Source: Kordiimonadaceae bacterium
GTDB taxonomy: Bacteria; Pseudomonadota; Alphaproteobacteria; Sphingomonadales; Kordiimonadaceae
Assembly (NCBI GenBank): GCA_016763495.1
Contig: JAESTR010000180.1
Location: forward strand, 1 to 18,695
Direction: 5' to 3'
Length of the DNA: 18,695 nt
A program made the position numbers and the translations under genes. The notes under the pieces were generated by a model. That model had not been told where the DNA came from. It did not search any database and worked only from the letters and a program-made list of their open reading frames with translations. Below are positions 1-8,680 of the stretch, one piece after another; within the stretch, counting starts at the first letter, position 1, and each line of letters opens with the position of its first letter.

Positions 1-399
1 CGCCATTGGGTGTGCGTCACGGCGGAAGCCGGAAAAGAAGCGGTGAAGCTGCTCATGCACCATCGTGTGGTTTGTAATGTCTTTAACGAACTTGTCTTTT
101 TCAGCTGCGCTTGGCAACTCACCATAAAGCAGTAGATAACACACTTCCATATAGTCGCTGTGTTCTGCTAACTGCTCAATTGGATACCCGCGGTACTGAA
201 GTTCGCCCTTGTCACCATCAATATAAGTGATTTTGGATTCGCAGCTTGCTGTAGACGTAAAGCCTGGGTCAAATGTAAATTTGCCTGTTGCAGCATAAAG
301 CTTGCGAATATCAATAACCTGCGGACCAACCGCCCCGTCCATGACTGGTAGTTCGAGGTCTACGCCCTCACCAGTTAATCTCATTGGGTCGTTTGACAT
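1..399 (-). CDS. gltA: Citrate synthase, N-terminal part (cut by window edge)
   Basis: Citrate synthase condenses oxaloacetate and acetyl-CoA to citrate, the entry step of the TCA cycle in the cytoplasm. Only the first 133 codons are present, and the gene runs off the left edge. The translation begins [10 protein letters not shown] and contains a stretch ending [20 protein letters not shown] followed by [15 protein letters not shown], which matches the N-terminal domain of type II (hexameric) bacterial citrate synthases. The catalytic His and Asp residues lie outside the window. The ATG start is preceded on the minus strand by AAGGAG about eight bases upstream, a good ribosome binding site. 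The gene follows gltX on the same strand after 54 bases and may be partly cotranscribed with it. Confidence 0.95.
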   Translation of the reverse strand, partial: MSNDPMRLTGEGVDLELPVMDGAVGPQVIDIRKLYAATGKFTFDPGFTSTASCESKITYIDGDKGELQYRGYPIEQLAEHSDYMEVCYLLLYGELPSAAEKDKFVKDITNHTMVHEQLHRFFSGFRRDAHPMA

Positions 400-425
400 G
401 ATCCTTACTCCTTCAAAAGTTAATT

Positions 426-448
426 CAACCCGCGCAATACGCGGATTG
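426..448 (-). other. Hairpin in the gltX–gltA gap
   Basis: A near-palindrome with arms CCGCG (430–434) and CGCGG (440–444) around a five-base loop, extended by three further pairs (CAA/TTG) after one mismatch. It lies just after the gltX stop codon and before the gltA ribosome binding site. There is no clean T-run directly behind it on the minus strand, although TTTT follows about eight bases later. It could be a weak terminator, an attenuating element or an mRNA-stabilising stem. The role is inference. Confidence 0.35.
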
Positions 449-453
449 GGGCA

Positions 454-1866
454 TTAAGCGGCAGCTTGGTCGCGCAATCGCGCAACCGTTTCCTCCTGGC
501 CTAAAATCTCCAGGGTATCGGCTAGATCGCCAGACTGTTTCCCTCCAGTCACGGCGGCTCTTACCGGCTGCATCACTTTGCCCGGTTTAAGGTCTCTCGC
601 CGTAGCGAAAGACATAATGGCAGCCTTAATTTCCTCGTGTTTCCACACAGGGACGGCTTCCAACTCATTGGCAACATCACCCATCAGGGATTTATTATCC
701 CCTGAAAGCTGGTTTGCTGCTTTTTCGGTTAAGTCTAACGGACGAGTATTACAAAAGAGTGACGCACCCTCTAGTAAGTCCGGTAGCCTTTTGGCGCGCT
801 CTGCTAAGCTCGGTAAGGCTTTGATTAAACGACCTTCTTCTTCGCTTGTTAGAGTACGCTTTAGGTTATTTTCTAGGTCGATCCGTGCATAAGGCAAGAG
901 ATCAGCACCAGAAAGTGCCTTTAAATAATGTGCATTCAGGCTATCAACCTTGTCAAAATCAAACCGTGATGGGCCTCTGCCTATGTTTTCTAAGGTAAAC
1001 CACTCGGTCGCTTGCTCGGTTGAGATTATTTCATCATCACCATGGCTCCAGCCAAGACGCAGCAGATAGTTGCGCATAGCGGCTGGCAGAAAGCCCATCT
1101 CTTCATAGGCTTCAACGCCCAAAGCACCGTGGCGCTTAGACAGCTTTTTACCATCAGCCCCATGAATAAGCGGGATATGCGCATATACAGGCAAATCCCA
1201 GCCCATGGCACGATAAATTTGTAACTGGCGGAACGCGTTATTGAGATGGTCATCCCCGCGAACAATATGGTTCACGCCCATATCATTATCGTCAACAACA
1301 ACCGCTAGCATGTAAGTTGGGCTGCCGTCAGAGCGCAGCAAGATCATATCATCCAACTCAGCATTCTGTACGGTTACATCACCTTGCACACGGTCTGATA
1401 TAGTCTCTGAACCCGCGCGCGGCATTTTGATGCGGATAGAGTATGGCTTGCCTTCAGGGGCTTTGTCCTGTTTTTCGCGCCAGATATCACCAAGGAATTG
1501 TTTACCCGCAGCACGCGCTTCACTCCGTAGTGCAGTAAGTTCCTCGGGGGATGCAAAACACTTATAGGCATTGCCGTTTGTCAGCATGGTTTCGGCAACT
1601 TCACGGTGCCTATCAGCACGTGAGGCTTGGCTAATGGCGTCACCGTCCCAGTCTAGACCAAGCCATTTAAGACCGGCAGATATGGCGTCAATAGCTTCTG
1701 TAGTGGAGCGCTTTTTGTCCGTATCTTCAATGCGAAGTAAAAACTTACCGCCATGACGGCGGGCAAGAAGCCAATTATACAGCGCTGTACGAGCGCCACC
1801 TATATGCAAAAAGCCCGTCGGAGACGGGGCAAAACGCGTTACAATTTCGGGCACGGCAATTGTCAT
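454..1866 (-). CDS. gltX: Glutamyl-tRNA synthetase
   Basis: Charges tRNA-Glu (and in many alphaproteobacteria also tRNA-Gln, followed by amidation) with glutamate using ATP in the cytoplasm. It is a class I synthetase of 470 residues, the usual length. The first half carries the Rossmann-fold signature FAPSPTGFLHIGG at residues 12–24, with the HIGH motif as HIGG (21–24), and RIEDTD at 45–50. The KMSKS motif appears as KKLSKR at 240–245. The region near residue 103 has a single Cys, so the zinc-binding cluster of the E. coli enzyme is not conserved. The C-terminal anticodon-binding part is helical and complete. The ATG at 1866 is the only sensible start because FAPSPTG follows closely, but the ribosome binding site is weak. 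It is divergent from comEC and upstream of gltA. Alphaproteobacteria often have two gltX paralogues, and I cannot say which this is. Confidence 0.97.
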   Translation of the reverse strand: MTIAVPEIVTRFAPSPTGFLHIGGARTALYNWLLARRHGGKFLLRIEDTDKKRSTTEAIDAISAGLKWLGLDWDGDAISQASRADRHREVAETMLTNGNAYKCFASPEELTALRSEARAAGKQFLGDIWREKQDKAPEGKPYSIRIKMPRAGSETISDRVQGDVTVQNAELDDMILLRSDGSPTYMLAVVVDDNDMGVNHIVRGDDHLNNAFRQLQIYRAMGWDLPVYAHIPLIHGADGKKLSKRHGALGVEAYEEMGFLPAAMRNYLLRLGWSHGDDEIISTEQATEWFTLENIGRGPSRFDFDKVDSLNAHYLKALSGADLLPYARIDLENNLKRTLTSEEEGRLIKALPSLAERAKRLPDLLEGASLFCNTRPLDLTEKAANQLSGDNKSLMGDVANELEAVPVWKHEEIKAAIMSFATARDLKPGKVMQPVRAAVTGGKQSGDLADTLEILGQEETVARLRDQAAA

Positions 1867-1977
1867 GCTCAGGCATTAACCCCTAATAAATGTTACAAAA
1901 AACAGACGGAATAAGAAATGAAACGTCCGTTGAAGGAATTGGGTGGCTTTTAGCATAGCTTTTCTGAAAATACAAAT

Positions 1978-4155
1978 GTGCAGTGCAGCAAAAACCAGGA
2001 AATTGCATTTTTGGGGTTCGTAAAAACCCTTAATGCGTGTATGCTGCACGGGGAAGTTAAGGGTGGGGCGAAGCCAGACATGAATATTGGGGAAGTGGCT
2101 GGTATTAGTGTTGCGGGGGACAATCTTGGTATTAAACCACACCCTGAATGGCGCCTTTTCCTTTGGGTTGTGTTGCTTGGTGTTTCATGCGCGTTTAGCG
2201 TTGTGGGCTGGAAAGGCACAGAGTTTGCTCAAATTAAAATCGCTGCTTCGATATTTATTCTTTTAATAACAATCTCTTATTATTGGATCTTCAACAGAAA
2301 TATTGGAATAACTGTACTAGTGGTCTCCGCTCTTGCAATTGGTGTTGTTGTTAGCCAAAGCCGTATTGAGAGCAAACGCAGTGACTTCACACCCTCTAGA
2401 ACCATTGTTTCAATCGAAGGGCAGATTAGCCGCCTTGAGTATAGGCCTGAAGGTCAATCTGTGCGGATATTTCTGAAACCTACTAAAGTGGGGCATAGAA
2501 ATACTGATTTGCCTGAACTGATCCGTATCTTTGCCCGGACAGAAGTGGAGGCCAACGTTCGCACGGGCTCCCATGTAAGGTTCGCAGCAAAAGTAAGCCG
2601 TCCCAATGGCCCTATTGTACCTGGGGGCTATGATTTTGAGCGGGCAGCCTTCTTTAAAGGCGTAGGCTTGGACGCAATCGCGGTGAGCTCTATTAGTTTA
2701 CTCGCTGGCACAGGCACAGAACCTTTGCCCTGGGCTTCTGCTGCACGGGAATATATTGAGAACCAGTTGATGACGCATATTGGTGGGCAAGAAGGCGCGC
2801 TCGCTGTTGCTCTAACTGTTGGGTACAGAAACCACCTTTCTAAAGAGACTAAGGAAAACTTGAGGCGGGCAGGCCTTTCGCATTTGCTGGCGATATCCGG
2901 CTTGCACATGGGTCTAGTGACTGCAGCAGGTTTTTTCATTTTTGAGCTATTATTTGCCGCCTTGCCGTTCATAGCGCTTCGAGTGATGCCAAAGAAAGCG
3001 GCTGTAATACCCAGCTTTATGATCGCTGTAGCCTATTTGTTTCTGTCAGGAGCCGGTACATCAACCATCCGTGCCTTCATCATGGTGTCAGTGGGCTTGT
3101 TGGCAGTGCTAACTGATCGGCGGGTTCTATCCTTGCGCAGCGTCGCCATTGCTGCGGGTCTTATCATGCTTGTATGGCCAGAGATGGTACTATCGGTGGG
3201 CTTCCAGATGTCATTTGCAGCAACGGCTGGGCTTGTTGCTTTTTATGAAGCTGCATCTAGATGGATGCGGACAAACGGCTACATAGGGCCAAAGTCTAGG
3301 CTGGTGCGCGTGTTGGCATTTGTTGCAGGCACTGGTTTAACCAGTTTTGTTGCGCAGTTGGCAATAGCACCGTTCGCGCTCTATCATTTTCAGACGCTGT
3401 CTATCATTGGCGTGTTTGCTAATATGCTTGTATTGCCCGTTGTTTCATTGTTGGTGATGCCTCTATTGTTGGTGGCGGTGCTTTTTTCGCCTGTTGGTGG
3501 CGTAACTGTATTGTCGCCCGCTCTTTACCCCAGTTTTACATACATTCGTAAAGTTGCTGGTTGGTTTGCCGATAGCCAGCACGCGGTGTTTGAGACGGGG
3601 GCAATGGCCGATGGTGCTTTTGTTATTGCTGTTATGAGCTTTTTGGCACTGCTTGTTTTGACGCGGTCGCTAAAAACAACTCTAGTTTTTGCTCTATTGT
3701 TAGTCGGGTCCGTTGTATTAGGGCAGAAAGATACGGTGGATCTGCTTATTTCATCCAGTGGCAACATTGTAGCCGAAGCTAAAAGCATTGATCAGAGCAC
3801 GAATACAGGGCGGCATCTCCATGTCTCTGGTGGCAGAACGGGGTCGTTTAGGGAGCGAGGATGGTTGCGGTACTGGAATATCCCGCAAGATAGTACAAAA
3901 GAAAAAATGAAGAAGATATGTGATGCAACAGCATGTAGTTTTTGGCCAATCGCAGGCCCTGTTATTACGCGCATCAAAGCCTTGGCCGCTGTGAAACAAG
4001 CCTGCGCCGGCGGGCACATTGTTATTCTAGCCAAGAGGTATGAGCGATACTGCAAAGGGGCGGCTCTCGTTTTAACCAAGGAAATGCTGGAACAGCGTGG
4101 TCCCGTTGGGGTGCGTGTTAGAAGCGCGGTTTTAGAAATAGAATGGAGCAGGTAG
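1978..4155 (+). CDS. comEC: ComEC/Rec2 family DNA internalisation protein
   Basis: Polytopic inner-membrane protein that forms the channel for single-stranded DNA uptake in natural transformation. Several hydrophobic segments lie at about 58–120. An OB-like DUF4131 domain spans about 142–240 and includes the family stretch VPGGYDFERAAFF. The Competence membrane domain starts near 260 with the diagnostic HLLAISGLHMG at 302–312, followed by STIRAF and SVGFQMSFAATAG. The C-terminal 130 residues have no HxHxDH motif, so the metallo-beta-lactamase domain of Bacillus-type ComEC is missing or unrecognisable. The listed start is GTG with no clear ribosome binding site. In-frame ATGs at 2041 and 2080 are alternatives, and the first membrane segment follows all of them. 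The gene is divergent from gltX and convergent with lexA. No other competence gene is in view, so actual competence is unproven. Confidence 0.93.
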   Translation: MQCSKNQEIAFLGFVKTLNACMLHGEVKGGAKPDMNIGEVAGISVAGDNLGIKPHPEWRLFLWVVLLGVSCAFSVVGWKGTEFAQIKIAASIFILLITISYYWIFNRNIGITVLVVSALAIGVVVSQSRIESKRSDFTPSRTIVSIEGQISRLEYRPEGQSVRIFLKPTKVGHRNTDLPELIRIFARTEVEANVRTGSHVRFAAKVSRPNGPIVPGGYDFERAAFFKGVGLDAIAVSSISLLAGTGTEPLPWASAAREYIENQLMTHIGGQEGALAVALTVGYRNHLSKETKENLRRAGLSHLLAISGLHMGLVTAAGFFIFELLFAALPFIALRVMPKKAAVIPSFMIAVAYLFLSGAGTSTIRAFIMVSVGLLAVLTDRRVLSLRSVAIAAGLIMLVWPEMVLSVGFQMSFAATAGLVAFYEAASRWMRTNGYIGPKSRLVRVLAFVAGTGLTSFVAQLAIAPFALYHFQTLSIIGVFANMLVLPVVSLLVMPLLLVAVLFSPVGGVTVLSPALYPSFTYIRKVAGWFADSQHAVFETGAMADGAFVIAVMSFLALLVLTRSLKTTLVFALLLVGSVVLGQKDTVDLLISSSGNIVAEAKSIDQSTNTGRHLHVSGGRTGSFRERGWLRYWNIPQDSTKEKMKKICDATACSFWPIAGPVITRIKALAAVKQACAGGHIVILAKRYERYCKGAALVLTKEMLEQRGPVGVRVRSAVLEIEWSR

Positions 4156-4174
4156 TATACGGCGGCTGTATATT
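4154..4174 (+). other. Hairpin at the comEC stop codon
   Basis: An inverted repeat begins inside the comEC stop codon. The TATACGG arm (4156–4162) pairs with CTGTATA (4166–4172) across a three-base CGG loop, with two more pairs outside, some of them G-U. No T-run follows, so it is not an intrinsic terminator by itself. It may protect the 3' end of the comEC message. The function is inference. Confidence 0.3.
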
Positions 4175-4319
4175 GGGTATCATGAAGAGGGGCCCGTATA
4201 GAACACCTAGATGAGCCACTTTTTGGAATCGGCAAATGCCAGAAGTTTGAAACTACCTGATTTTCAATTTCGTAGCCTCTTTTCGAACCGTATTATACTG
4301 AACCATATTGTTGGGGCAC

Positions 4320-4349
4320 AAAAAAACCGACTTTCAGGCCGGTGTTTTT
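4320..4349. terminator. Bidirectional intrinsic terminator between comEC and lexA
   Basis: A hairpin with outer arms ACCG (4326–4329) and CGGT (4340–4343) is flanked on the left by seven A (4320–4326) and on the right by TTTTT (4345–4349). Read on the plus strand it gives a stem then five T, serving comEC. Read on the minus strand it gives the same stem then seven T, serving lexA. The stem is short and contains a mismatch, so efficiency is uncertain, but the placement between convergent genes fits. The rest of 4156–4395 holds only the small hairpin at the comEC stop and no credible gene. Confidence 0.65.
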
Positions 4350-4395
4350 CTCGTTTAAAAGCAATCTATTCGCGTATATTTATGGCGTATCCAAA

Positions 4396-5076
4396 TCAAT
4401 GATATTCGCGCATCAAGCCAACTAGGCGACCTTGGATTTGTACCCGGTCTGCTTTGTATGACTGGGTCTGAAAATCCCGGTTCGCTGGCTCAAGGTTAAT
4501 ATTGGAGCCATTGCGCCGCAGAGTTTTTAAGGTGGCTTCTTCGCTGTCGACAAGCGCCACAATCACTTCACCATCGCGGGCCGTGCTGCCACTTTCAATA
4601 AGCACAGTGTCGCCATCCAGAATACCCAATTCAATCATAGAATCACCAGATATTTCAAGGGCATAACAGTCGCCGCGCCCCATCATTGAAATAGGGATAT
4701 CAATCATCGTATCGCTATTTTCTAGCGCTTCAATAGGTGTACCAGCAGCAATGCGGCCATGAAGGGGGACACTGACCGTATTTGCACTTTGCGGCGCAGG
4801 TTTGCCGAAGTTACCTTCAACAACATTGTTTGCTGCTGCGACGGCAGGCCGTGTTCCTTGAGATTCTGGTAGCTTCACAATTTCTAGTGCGCGTGCCCGG
4901 TTTGCCATACGGCGGATAAAACCACGTTCTTCCAGCGCGTTAATCAAACGGTGCACACCAGACTTGGATTTTAAACCAAGGGCGTCTTTCATCTCGTCAA
5001 AGGAAGGGGATACCCCGCCGTCCGTAAGACGTTGATTAATGAACAATAAAAGCTGGTGTTGTTTGGCCGTAAGCAT
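4396..5076 (-). CDS. lexA: LexA SOS-response repressor
   Basis: Transcriptional repressor of DNA-damage genes that cleaves itself when stimulated by RecA filaments. It is 226 residues long, slightly longer than E. coli LexA (202), as is common in alphaproteobacteria because of a longer linker. The N-terminal winged helix-turn-helix spans about residues 1–65, with [13 protein letters not shown] and [16 protein letters not shown]. The autoproteolysis site is Ala111-Gly112 in RIAAGTP. The catalytic dyad is Ser146 (in SGDSM) and Lys184 (in ATLKTL), so the S24-like protease looks intact. The ATG at 5076 has GGAGG six bases upstream. The promoter holds a GTTC-N7-GTTC box, which implies autoregulation. 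moeA ends 100 bases upstream on the same strand, so some readthrough from the trp/moe operon is possible. Confidence 0.97.
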   Translation of the reverse strand: MLTAKQHQLLLFINQRLTDGGVSPSFDEMKDALGLKSKSGVHRLINALEERGFIRRMANRARALEIVKLPESQGTRPAVAAANNVVEGNFGKPAPQSANTVSVPLHGRIAAGTPIEALENSDTMIDIPISMMGRGDCYALEISGDSMIELGILDGDTVLIESGSTARDGEVIVALVDSEEATLKTLRRNGSNINLEPANRDFQTQSYKADRVQIQGRLVGLMREYH

Positions 5077-5105
5077 ATGGTCCTCCGCCCTAATGTTTTC
5101 GATAT

Positions 5106-5120
5106 GTTCTCTTTTAGTTC
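5106..5120 (-). promoter_or_regulatory. LexA operator (alphaproteobacterial SOS box)
   Basis: The plus strand reads GTTCTCTTTTAGTTC, an exact match to the GTTC-N7-GTTC direct repeat known as the LexA target in Alphaproteobacteria. It lies 30 bases upstream of the lexA start codon and covers the predicted -10 element, a good place for repression. I noticed no second exact copy in the other intergenic regions. Confidence 0.9.
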
Positions 5121-5140
5121 ACCTTTTGATTGTCTGTCAA
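5111..5140 (-). promoter_or_regulatory. lexA promoter
   Basis: On the minus strand a consensus -35 TTGACA (5135–5140) is followed after 18 bases by TAAAAG (5111–5116), a four-of-six match to the -10 consensus. The SOS box overlaps this -10 element. Transcription would start around 5104, leaving a leader of about 28 bases with the GGAGG ribosome binding site. Confidence 0.65.
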
Positions 5141-5176
5141 GCAGTTAAACCTTTTGGAGCGAGTATATGGAGGCCA

Positions 5177-6376
5177 CTAGAAAGGGATGAAAGGTACCGT
5201 TGTGCCGGCTTCAACGGCTTCTGCGTGAGGTGGACGAACAATCAACCCGTCAGTCAGTGCCAAAACACTTAAATGCCCGCTATCTTGTGAGACAGCAGGG
5301 TCAACATGGCGCTCACCAGGATTACCTATTAAACGTGCGCGCATATAGTCTTGCCGTGGCCCATTGGCAGGCAGGTTTGTGGCAACGGGTAAGGGAACAC
5401 CTGTTGGTTGCGGTGCAGGGCGCCCCATCAGCTGGTCAATAAGCGGGCGCAAGAACATCAGGCTGCAAACAAAAGCTGAAACCGGGTTTCCCGGCAAGCC
5501 AAGTACATACTGGTTGTCAATTTTGCCAAATATCAGGGGTTTGCCGGGTTTCATGGCGACTTTCCAAAAGTTCAGTTCCATGCCTTCCCTGGCGAGGGCT
5601 TGCTGCATCAAGTCTTTGTCGCCAACAGACGCACCGCCAATGGTAACCAATATGTCAGCGTCTGCGCCTTTTTTGATGGCATCCGTCAAGCTTTTTAAAT
5701 TATCACCGGCTTGGCCGAGATTAACACTGGTTGCGCCAGTGTCGGCAATCATGGCCTCCAGTTGCGGTATCGTGCTGTTCACTGTTTGGTGGGGTTTAAA
5801 TTTTTTCTGGTCAGGGGATGCTAGTTCATCGCCTGTGGAAAGCAGCGCTATTTTAGGGGCACGGTATACCATCGCGTGGCTGTGGCCCGCACTGGCAATA
5901 AGACCTATAGATTTGGGGCTGATAAAAACACCTGCATCAAGTAATGTTTGGCCGTCAGCAAAATCATAGCCTGCATACCGTATGTTTTTACCTGTTTCAG
6001 GTGCGTCATCTGTAAAAATGCCAGTATCTGTTGGGCCCGTGTTTTCCTGTATAACGACCTGATCAGCACCATCTGGCACTGCGGCCCCTGTGAAAATGCG
6101 CACTGTTTCGCCCGTTTTGAGAGTGCCAGAATAAGGCGCACCCGCTGCGCTTTCGCCAATTAGTGTGAGTTTTGCCTCTGAATCACCTTTTTTTAGGTCA
6201 GCGCTCCGCACCGCATAGCCGTCCATAGCCGACATATCGCAACCGGGTTGAGAGCGTCGTGCTTTGATAGCGCCTGCGAGCACACGGCCGCTGGCCTCTG
6301 CAATGGCTAGTCGTTCCGTAGGGAGCGGTTTGGCTGTATTGACAATTTTTTGAAAGGCTTTTTCGACGGAAATCAT
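5177..6376 (-). CDS. moeA: Molybdopterin molybdotransferase MoeA
   Basis: Inserts molybdate into adenylylated molybdopterin, the last common step of molybdenum cofactor synthesis, in the cytoplasm. The 399 residues match the family length. Visible motifs are SAMDGYAV (49–56) with the conserved Asp52, [12 protein letters not shown] (about 94–105), STGDEL (180–185), [11 protein letters not shown] (245–255) of the MoCF-binding fold, MKPGKP (275–280) and [10 protein letters not shown] (293–302). The C-terminal domain IV is present. The start codon overlaps the moaC stop by four bases (ATGA), indicating translational coupling. It is the last gene of the trpG-trpD-trpC-moaC-moeA series. No other cofactor genes (moaA, moaD, moaE, mogA) lie here. 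Confidence 0.96.
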   Translation of the reverse strand: MISVEKAFQKIVNTAKPLPTERLAIAEASGRVLAGAIKARRSQPGCDMSAMDGYAVRSADLKKGDSEAKLTLIGESAAGAPYSGTLKTGETVRIFTGAAVPDGADQVVIQENTGPTDTGIFTDDAPETGKNIRYAGYDFADGQTLLDAGVFISPKSIGLIASAGHSHAMVYRAPKIALLSTGDELASPDQKKFKPHQTVNSTIPQLEAMIADTGATSVNLGQAGDNLKSLTDAIKKGADADILVTIGGASVGDKDLMQQALAREGMELNFWKVAMKPGKPLIFGKIDNQYVLGLPGNPVSAFVCSLMFLRPLIDQLMGRPAPQPTGVPLPVATNLPANGPRQDYMRARLIGNPGERHVDPAVSQDSGHLSVLALTDGLIVRPPHAEAVEAGTTVPFIPF

Positions 6377-6852
6377 AATGATGGTGCCTCATAGCGGCCT
6401 GATTTTCCGCCTTCTTTCAATAACAAACGTGTGCTTTCAATAACCATGCCTTTGTCGACGGCTTTGGCCATATCATAAAGCGTTAGCGCGGCCACTGATG
6501 CAGCGGTTAATGCTTCCATTTCCACACCGGTTTGGCCGCCAACTTTCACTCGGGCTTCGATTCGGATTTGCGTGTCGCCGAAGGCTTCAATATCTAGTTT
6601 CACACTTGTAATGGCTAGCGGATGGCAAAGCGGGATCAAATCACTGGTTTTCTTAGCGGCCATTATGCCTGCGAGCCTGCATGCTGCCAGCACATCCCCT
6701 TTAGGCAAATCACCCGCCATAATCAGTTTTAGTGTTGCTGGCTGCATTGTCACAAGGCTTTCAGCCACCGCAAGGCGCTCGGTTACTGGCTTGGCGCCAA
6801 CATCCACCATATGGGCTGCGCCCTTATCATCAATATGCGTGAGTTTCGCCAT
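6373..6852 (-). CDS. moaC: Cyclic pyranopterin monophosphate synthase MoaC
   Basis: Converts the 3',8-cyclo-GTP product of MoaA to cyclic pyranopterin monophosphate, an early step in molybdenum cofactor synthesis. The 159 residues match E. coli MoaC closely in length. It shows MVDV at 15–18, Lys51 in [15 protein letters not shown], the substrate-binding LCHPL at 75–79, [11 protein letters not shown] from 109, and the catalytic pair Asp127 and Lys130 in [11 protein letters not shown]. All expected active-site residues are present. Its ATG overlaps the trpC stop by one base (TAATG), and its stop overlaps moeA. Its position between trpC and moeA is a conserved alphaproteobacterial arrangement. 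Confidence 0.97.
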   Translation of the reverse strand: MAKLTHIDDKGAAHMVDVGAKPVTERLAVAESLVTMQPATLKLIMAGDLPKGDVLAACRLAGIMAAKKTSDLIPLCHPLAITSVKLDIEAFGDTQIRIEARVKVGGQTGVEMEALTAASVAALTLYDMAKAVDKGMVIESTRLLLKEGGKSGRYEAPSL

Positions 6853-7649
6853 TAGCTGACTTTCTGTAAGCTGCGAACAGCGATTTCAACATCAGCCTGC
6901 CGCATGAATGTTTCACCCATTAGGAAGCAACCCGCGCCCGCAGCTTCGCATGTCTCAAGGTCAGACAATAGTTTTAAGCCGGATTCAGCCACTGCCAACC
7001 GGTCCGCCGGGAAGTGGGGCATCAGCGACAATGTGTTGTGGAGGGAGACTTCCATGGTCTTCAAGTTCCGGTTATTCACACCAATAAGCTTTGATTTAAG
7101 CTTTAGTGCCCGGTCTAGTTCAGGTTTGTCATGCACTTCTACCAAAACATCCATGCCTAGCTCGTGTGCTAGTCTTTCAAACTCTTGTGCTTGGCTATCA
7201 TCTAGGGCAGCCATAATGAGCAAAATGCAATCTGCCCCCAAAGCACGGGCTTCTGTAATTTGGTAGCTATCAACGATAAAATCTTTCCGCAGCGCAGGGA
7301 TGTTGACTGCTGCGCGGGAGGCCTGCAAATAGCTATCATGCCCTTGGAAGTAAGGCTCATCGGTTAGTACAGATAAGCATGCCGCACCGCCGCGTTCATA
7401 CCCAGCAGCCAATGTAGCTGGGTCAAAGTCAGTAGGGCGGATCAATCCTTTTGAAGGGCTTGCCTTTTTAATCTCGCAAATGAAACCATAGTCACCGGTA
7501 GAGCGCTTTTTTTCCAAGGCACGAATAAACCCGCGCGGCACAGAAGCTGCCTTTGCGCGGCTTTCCTGCTCCGCGAGTGAAATGCTGGATTTTACCGCAG
7601 CAACATGGCTGCGTTTCCTGTCGCAGATCTCATCTAGTATATTTGCCAC
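6852..7649 (-). CDS. trpC: Indole-3-glycerol phosphate synthase
   Basis: Closes the indole ring by converting CdRP to indole-3-glycerol phosphate in tryptophan synthesis. It is a stand-alone TIM barrel of 265 residues, not fused to TrpF as in E. coli. Motifs include [12 protein letters not shown] (59–70) with catalytic lysines, LTDEPYFQG (95–103), LRKDFIVD (120–127), LVEVH (169–173), GVNNRNLKT (190–198) and AESG (221–224). The start is GTG at 7649, sharing one base with the trpD stop (TAGTG). No strong ribosome binding site is visible, so translation probably depends on coupling to trpD. Confidence 0.97.
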   Translation of the reverse strand: MANILDEICDRKRSHVAAVKSSISLAEQESRAKAASVPRGFIRALEKKRSTGDYGFICEIKKASPSKGLIRPTDFDPATLAAGYERGGAACLSVLTDEPYFQGHDSYLQASRAAVNIPALRKDFIVDSYQITEARALGADCILLIMAALDDSQAQEFERLAHELGMDVLVEVHDKPELDRALKLKSKLIGVNNRNLKTMEVSLHNTLSLMPHFPADRLAVAESGLKLLSDLETCEAAGAGCFLMGETFMRQADVEIAVRSLQKVS

Positions 7650-8680
7650 TATGCGTTCTCGGTTTCTTCACTGTTGGTGAAATTTATCCATTTCGACATG
7701 GCAGATTTTGCGCTGCCATCATCTATTAAGGTAGCGGCAATGGCGATACCGTCAATTAAGGAGTTTGCCTTGCCGCCTATCATCAAGCCAGCACCGGCAT
7801 TTGCCAGCACGATATCACGGAAGGGGCTTTGTGCGCCGTCGAATAGGTTAAGGATCGCGTTTGCATTGTACGCAGTATCGCCCCCTAGCAAATCTGCAAG
7901 CGGTGTTTGGGGCAGGCCCAAATCCGCAGGCGATAGTTCATACTCTTTAATTTTGCCGTTCTTAAGCTCTGCTACAAACGTTGGGCCACTCAGTGTGATT
8001 TCATCCATGCCGTCACTGCCGTGAACGACCATAGCGTGATTGCTGCCTAGTTCTTTGAGTACTTCAGCAATGGGGCGGACCCAGTCGCGATCAAAAACAC
8101 CAAGTAGCTGGTTCTTGGCTTGTGCTGGGCTGGAAAGGGGGCCAAGTAAATTGAATATGGTTTTGAACTTTAAGCTGCTGCGCACAGGCGCTACGTGACG
8201 CATGGCTTTGTGGTGGGCACGCGCAAAAAGGAAAGTGAAACCTGTGGTATCCAGCGCTTTTTGAACATGAGCGAAGCTGATGTCCAAATTTGCACCTAAA
8301 GCCTCAAGAACATCAGCTGAACCCGACTTCGAACTAGCGGCCCTGTTGCCGTGCTTTGCCACTTGAATGCCTGCCGCACTGGCGACAAAGGCCGCCGCTG
8401 TTGATACATTATATGTATCGAGGCCCGAACCGCCTGTGCCTACAATATCAAGCGCATTACTGGGGGCATTGATCAATTCCGCTCTAGCGCGCATGGCTTT
8501 GGCCCCGCCTACTATTTCGGGCACGGTTTCGCCGCGTACCCTGAGGGCGGTGAGAAAACTAGCCATCTGGGCAATATCAGCTTCGCCGCGCATCAATATA
8601 TCAAAAGCATGCTCTGCTTCATCAACACTGAGTGTCTGCCCAACGGATGTCTTTGCAATGACCGCTGTAAAATCAGGCAT
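7649..8680 (-). CDS. trpD: Anthranilate phosphoribosyltransferase
   Basis: Transfers phosphoribosyl from PRPP to anthranilate, the second step of the tryptophan branch. The 343 residues are typical of the free-standing enzyme. The PRPP and anthranilate site shows [17 protein letters not shown] (from residue 78) and [15 protein letters not shown] (109–123). A helical N-terminal domain precedes the alpha/beta domain, as expected. The ATG lies within the last codons of trpG, an eight-base overlap in a different frame, which suggests coupled translation. Confidence 0.97.
   Translation of the reverse strand: MPDFTAVIAKTSVGQTLSVDEAEHAFDILMRGEADIAQMASFLTALRVRGETVPEIVGGAKAMRARAELINAPSNALDIVGTGGSGLDTYNVSTAAAFVASAAGIQVAKHGNRAASSKSGSADVLEALGANLDISFAHVQKALDTTGFTFLFARAHHKAMRHVAPVRSSLKFKTIFNLLGPLSSPAQAKNQLLGVFDRDWVRPIAEVLKELGSNHAMVVHGSDGMDEITLSGPTFVAELKNGKIKEYELSPADLGLPQTPLADLLGGDTAYNANAILNLFDGAQSPFRDIVLANAGAGLMIGGKANSLIDGIAIAATLIDDGSAKSAMSKWINFTNSEETENA

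Noticed and set aside
1867..1977. GACGGA/TCCGTT inverted repeat and SOS-like site between gltX and comEC
   Set aside because: The repeat arms are short and far apart, and no GTTC-N7-GTTC match is present.
1876..2219. Minus-strand small frames upstream of gltX
   Set aside because: They overlap the comEC N-terminus or its promoter region in antisense and have no coding character.
3792..4235. 147-codon minus-strand frame across the comEC tail and downstream gap
   Set aside because: It lies almost entirely antisense to comEC, has a low-complexity unlikely protein and no ribosome binding site.
4211..4402. 63-codon plus-strand frame between comEC and lexA
   Set aside because: It runs through the terminator hairpin into the lexA 3' end, with no ribosome binding site and no recognisable protein.
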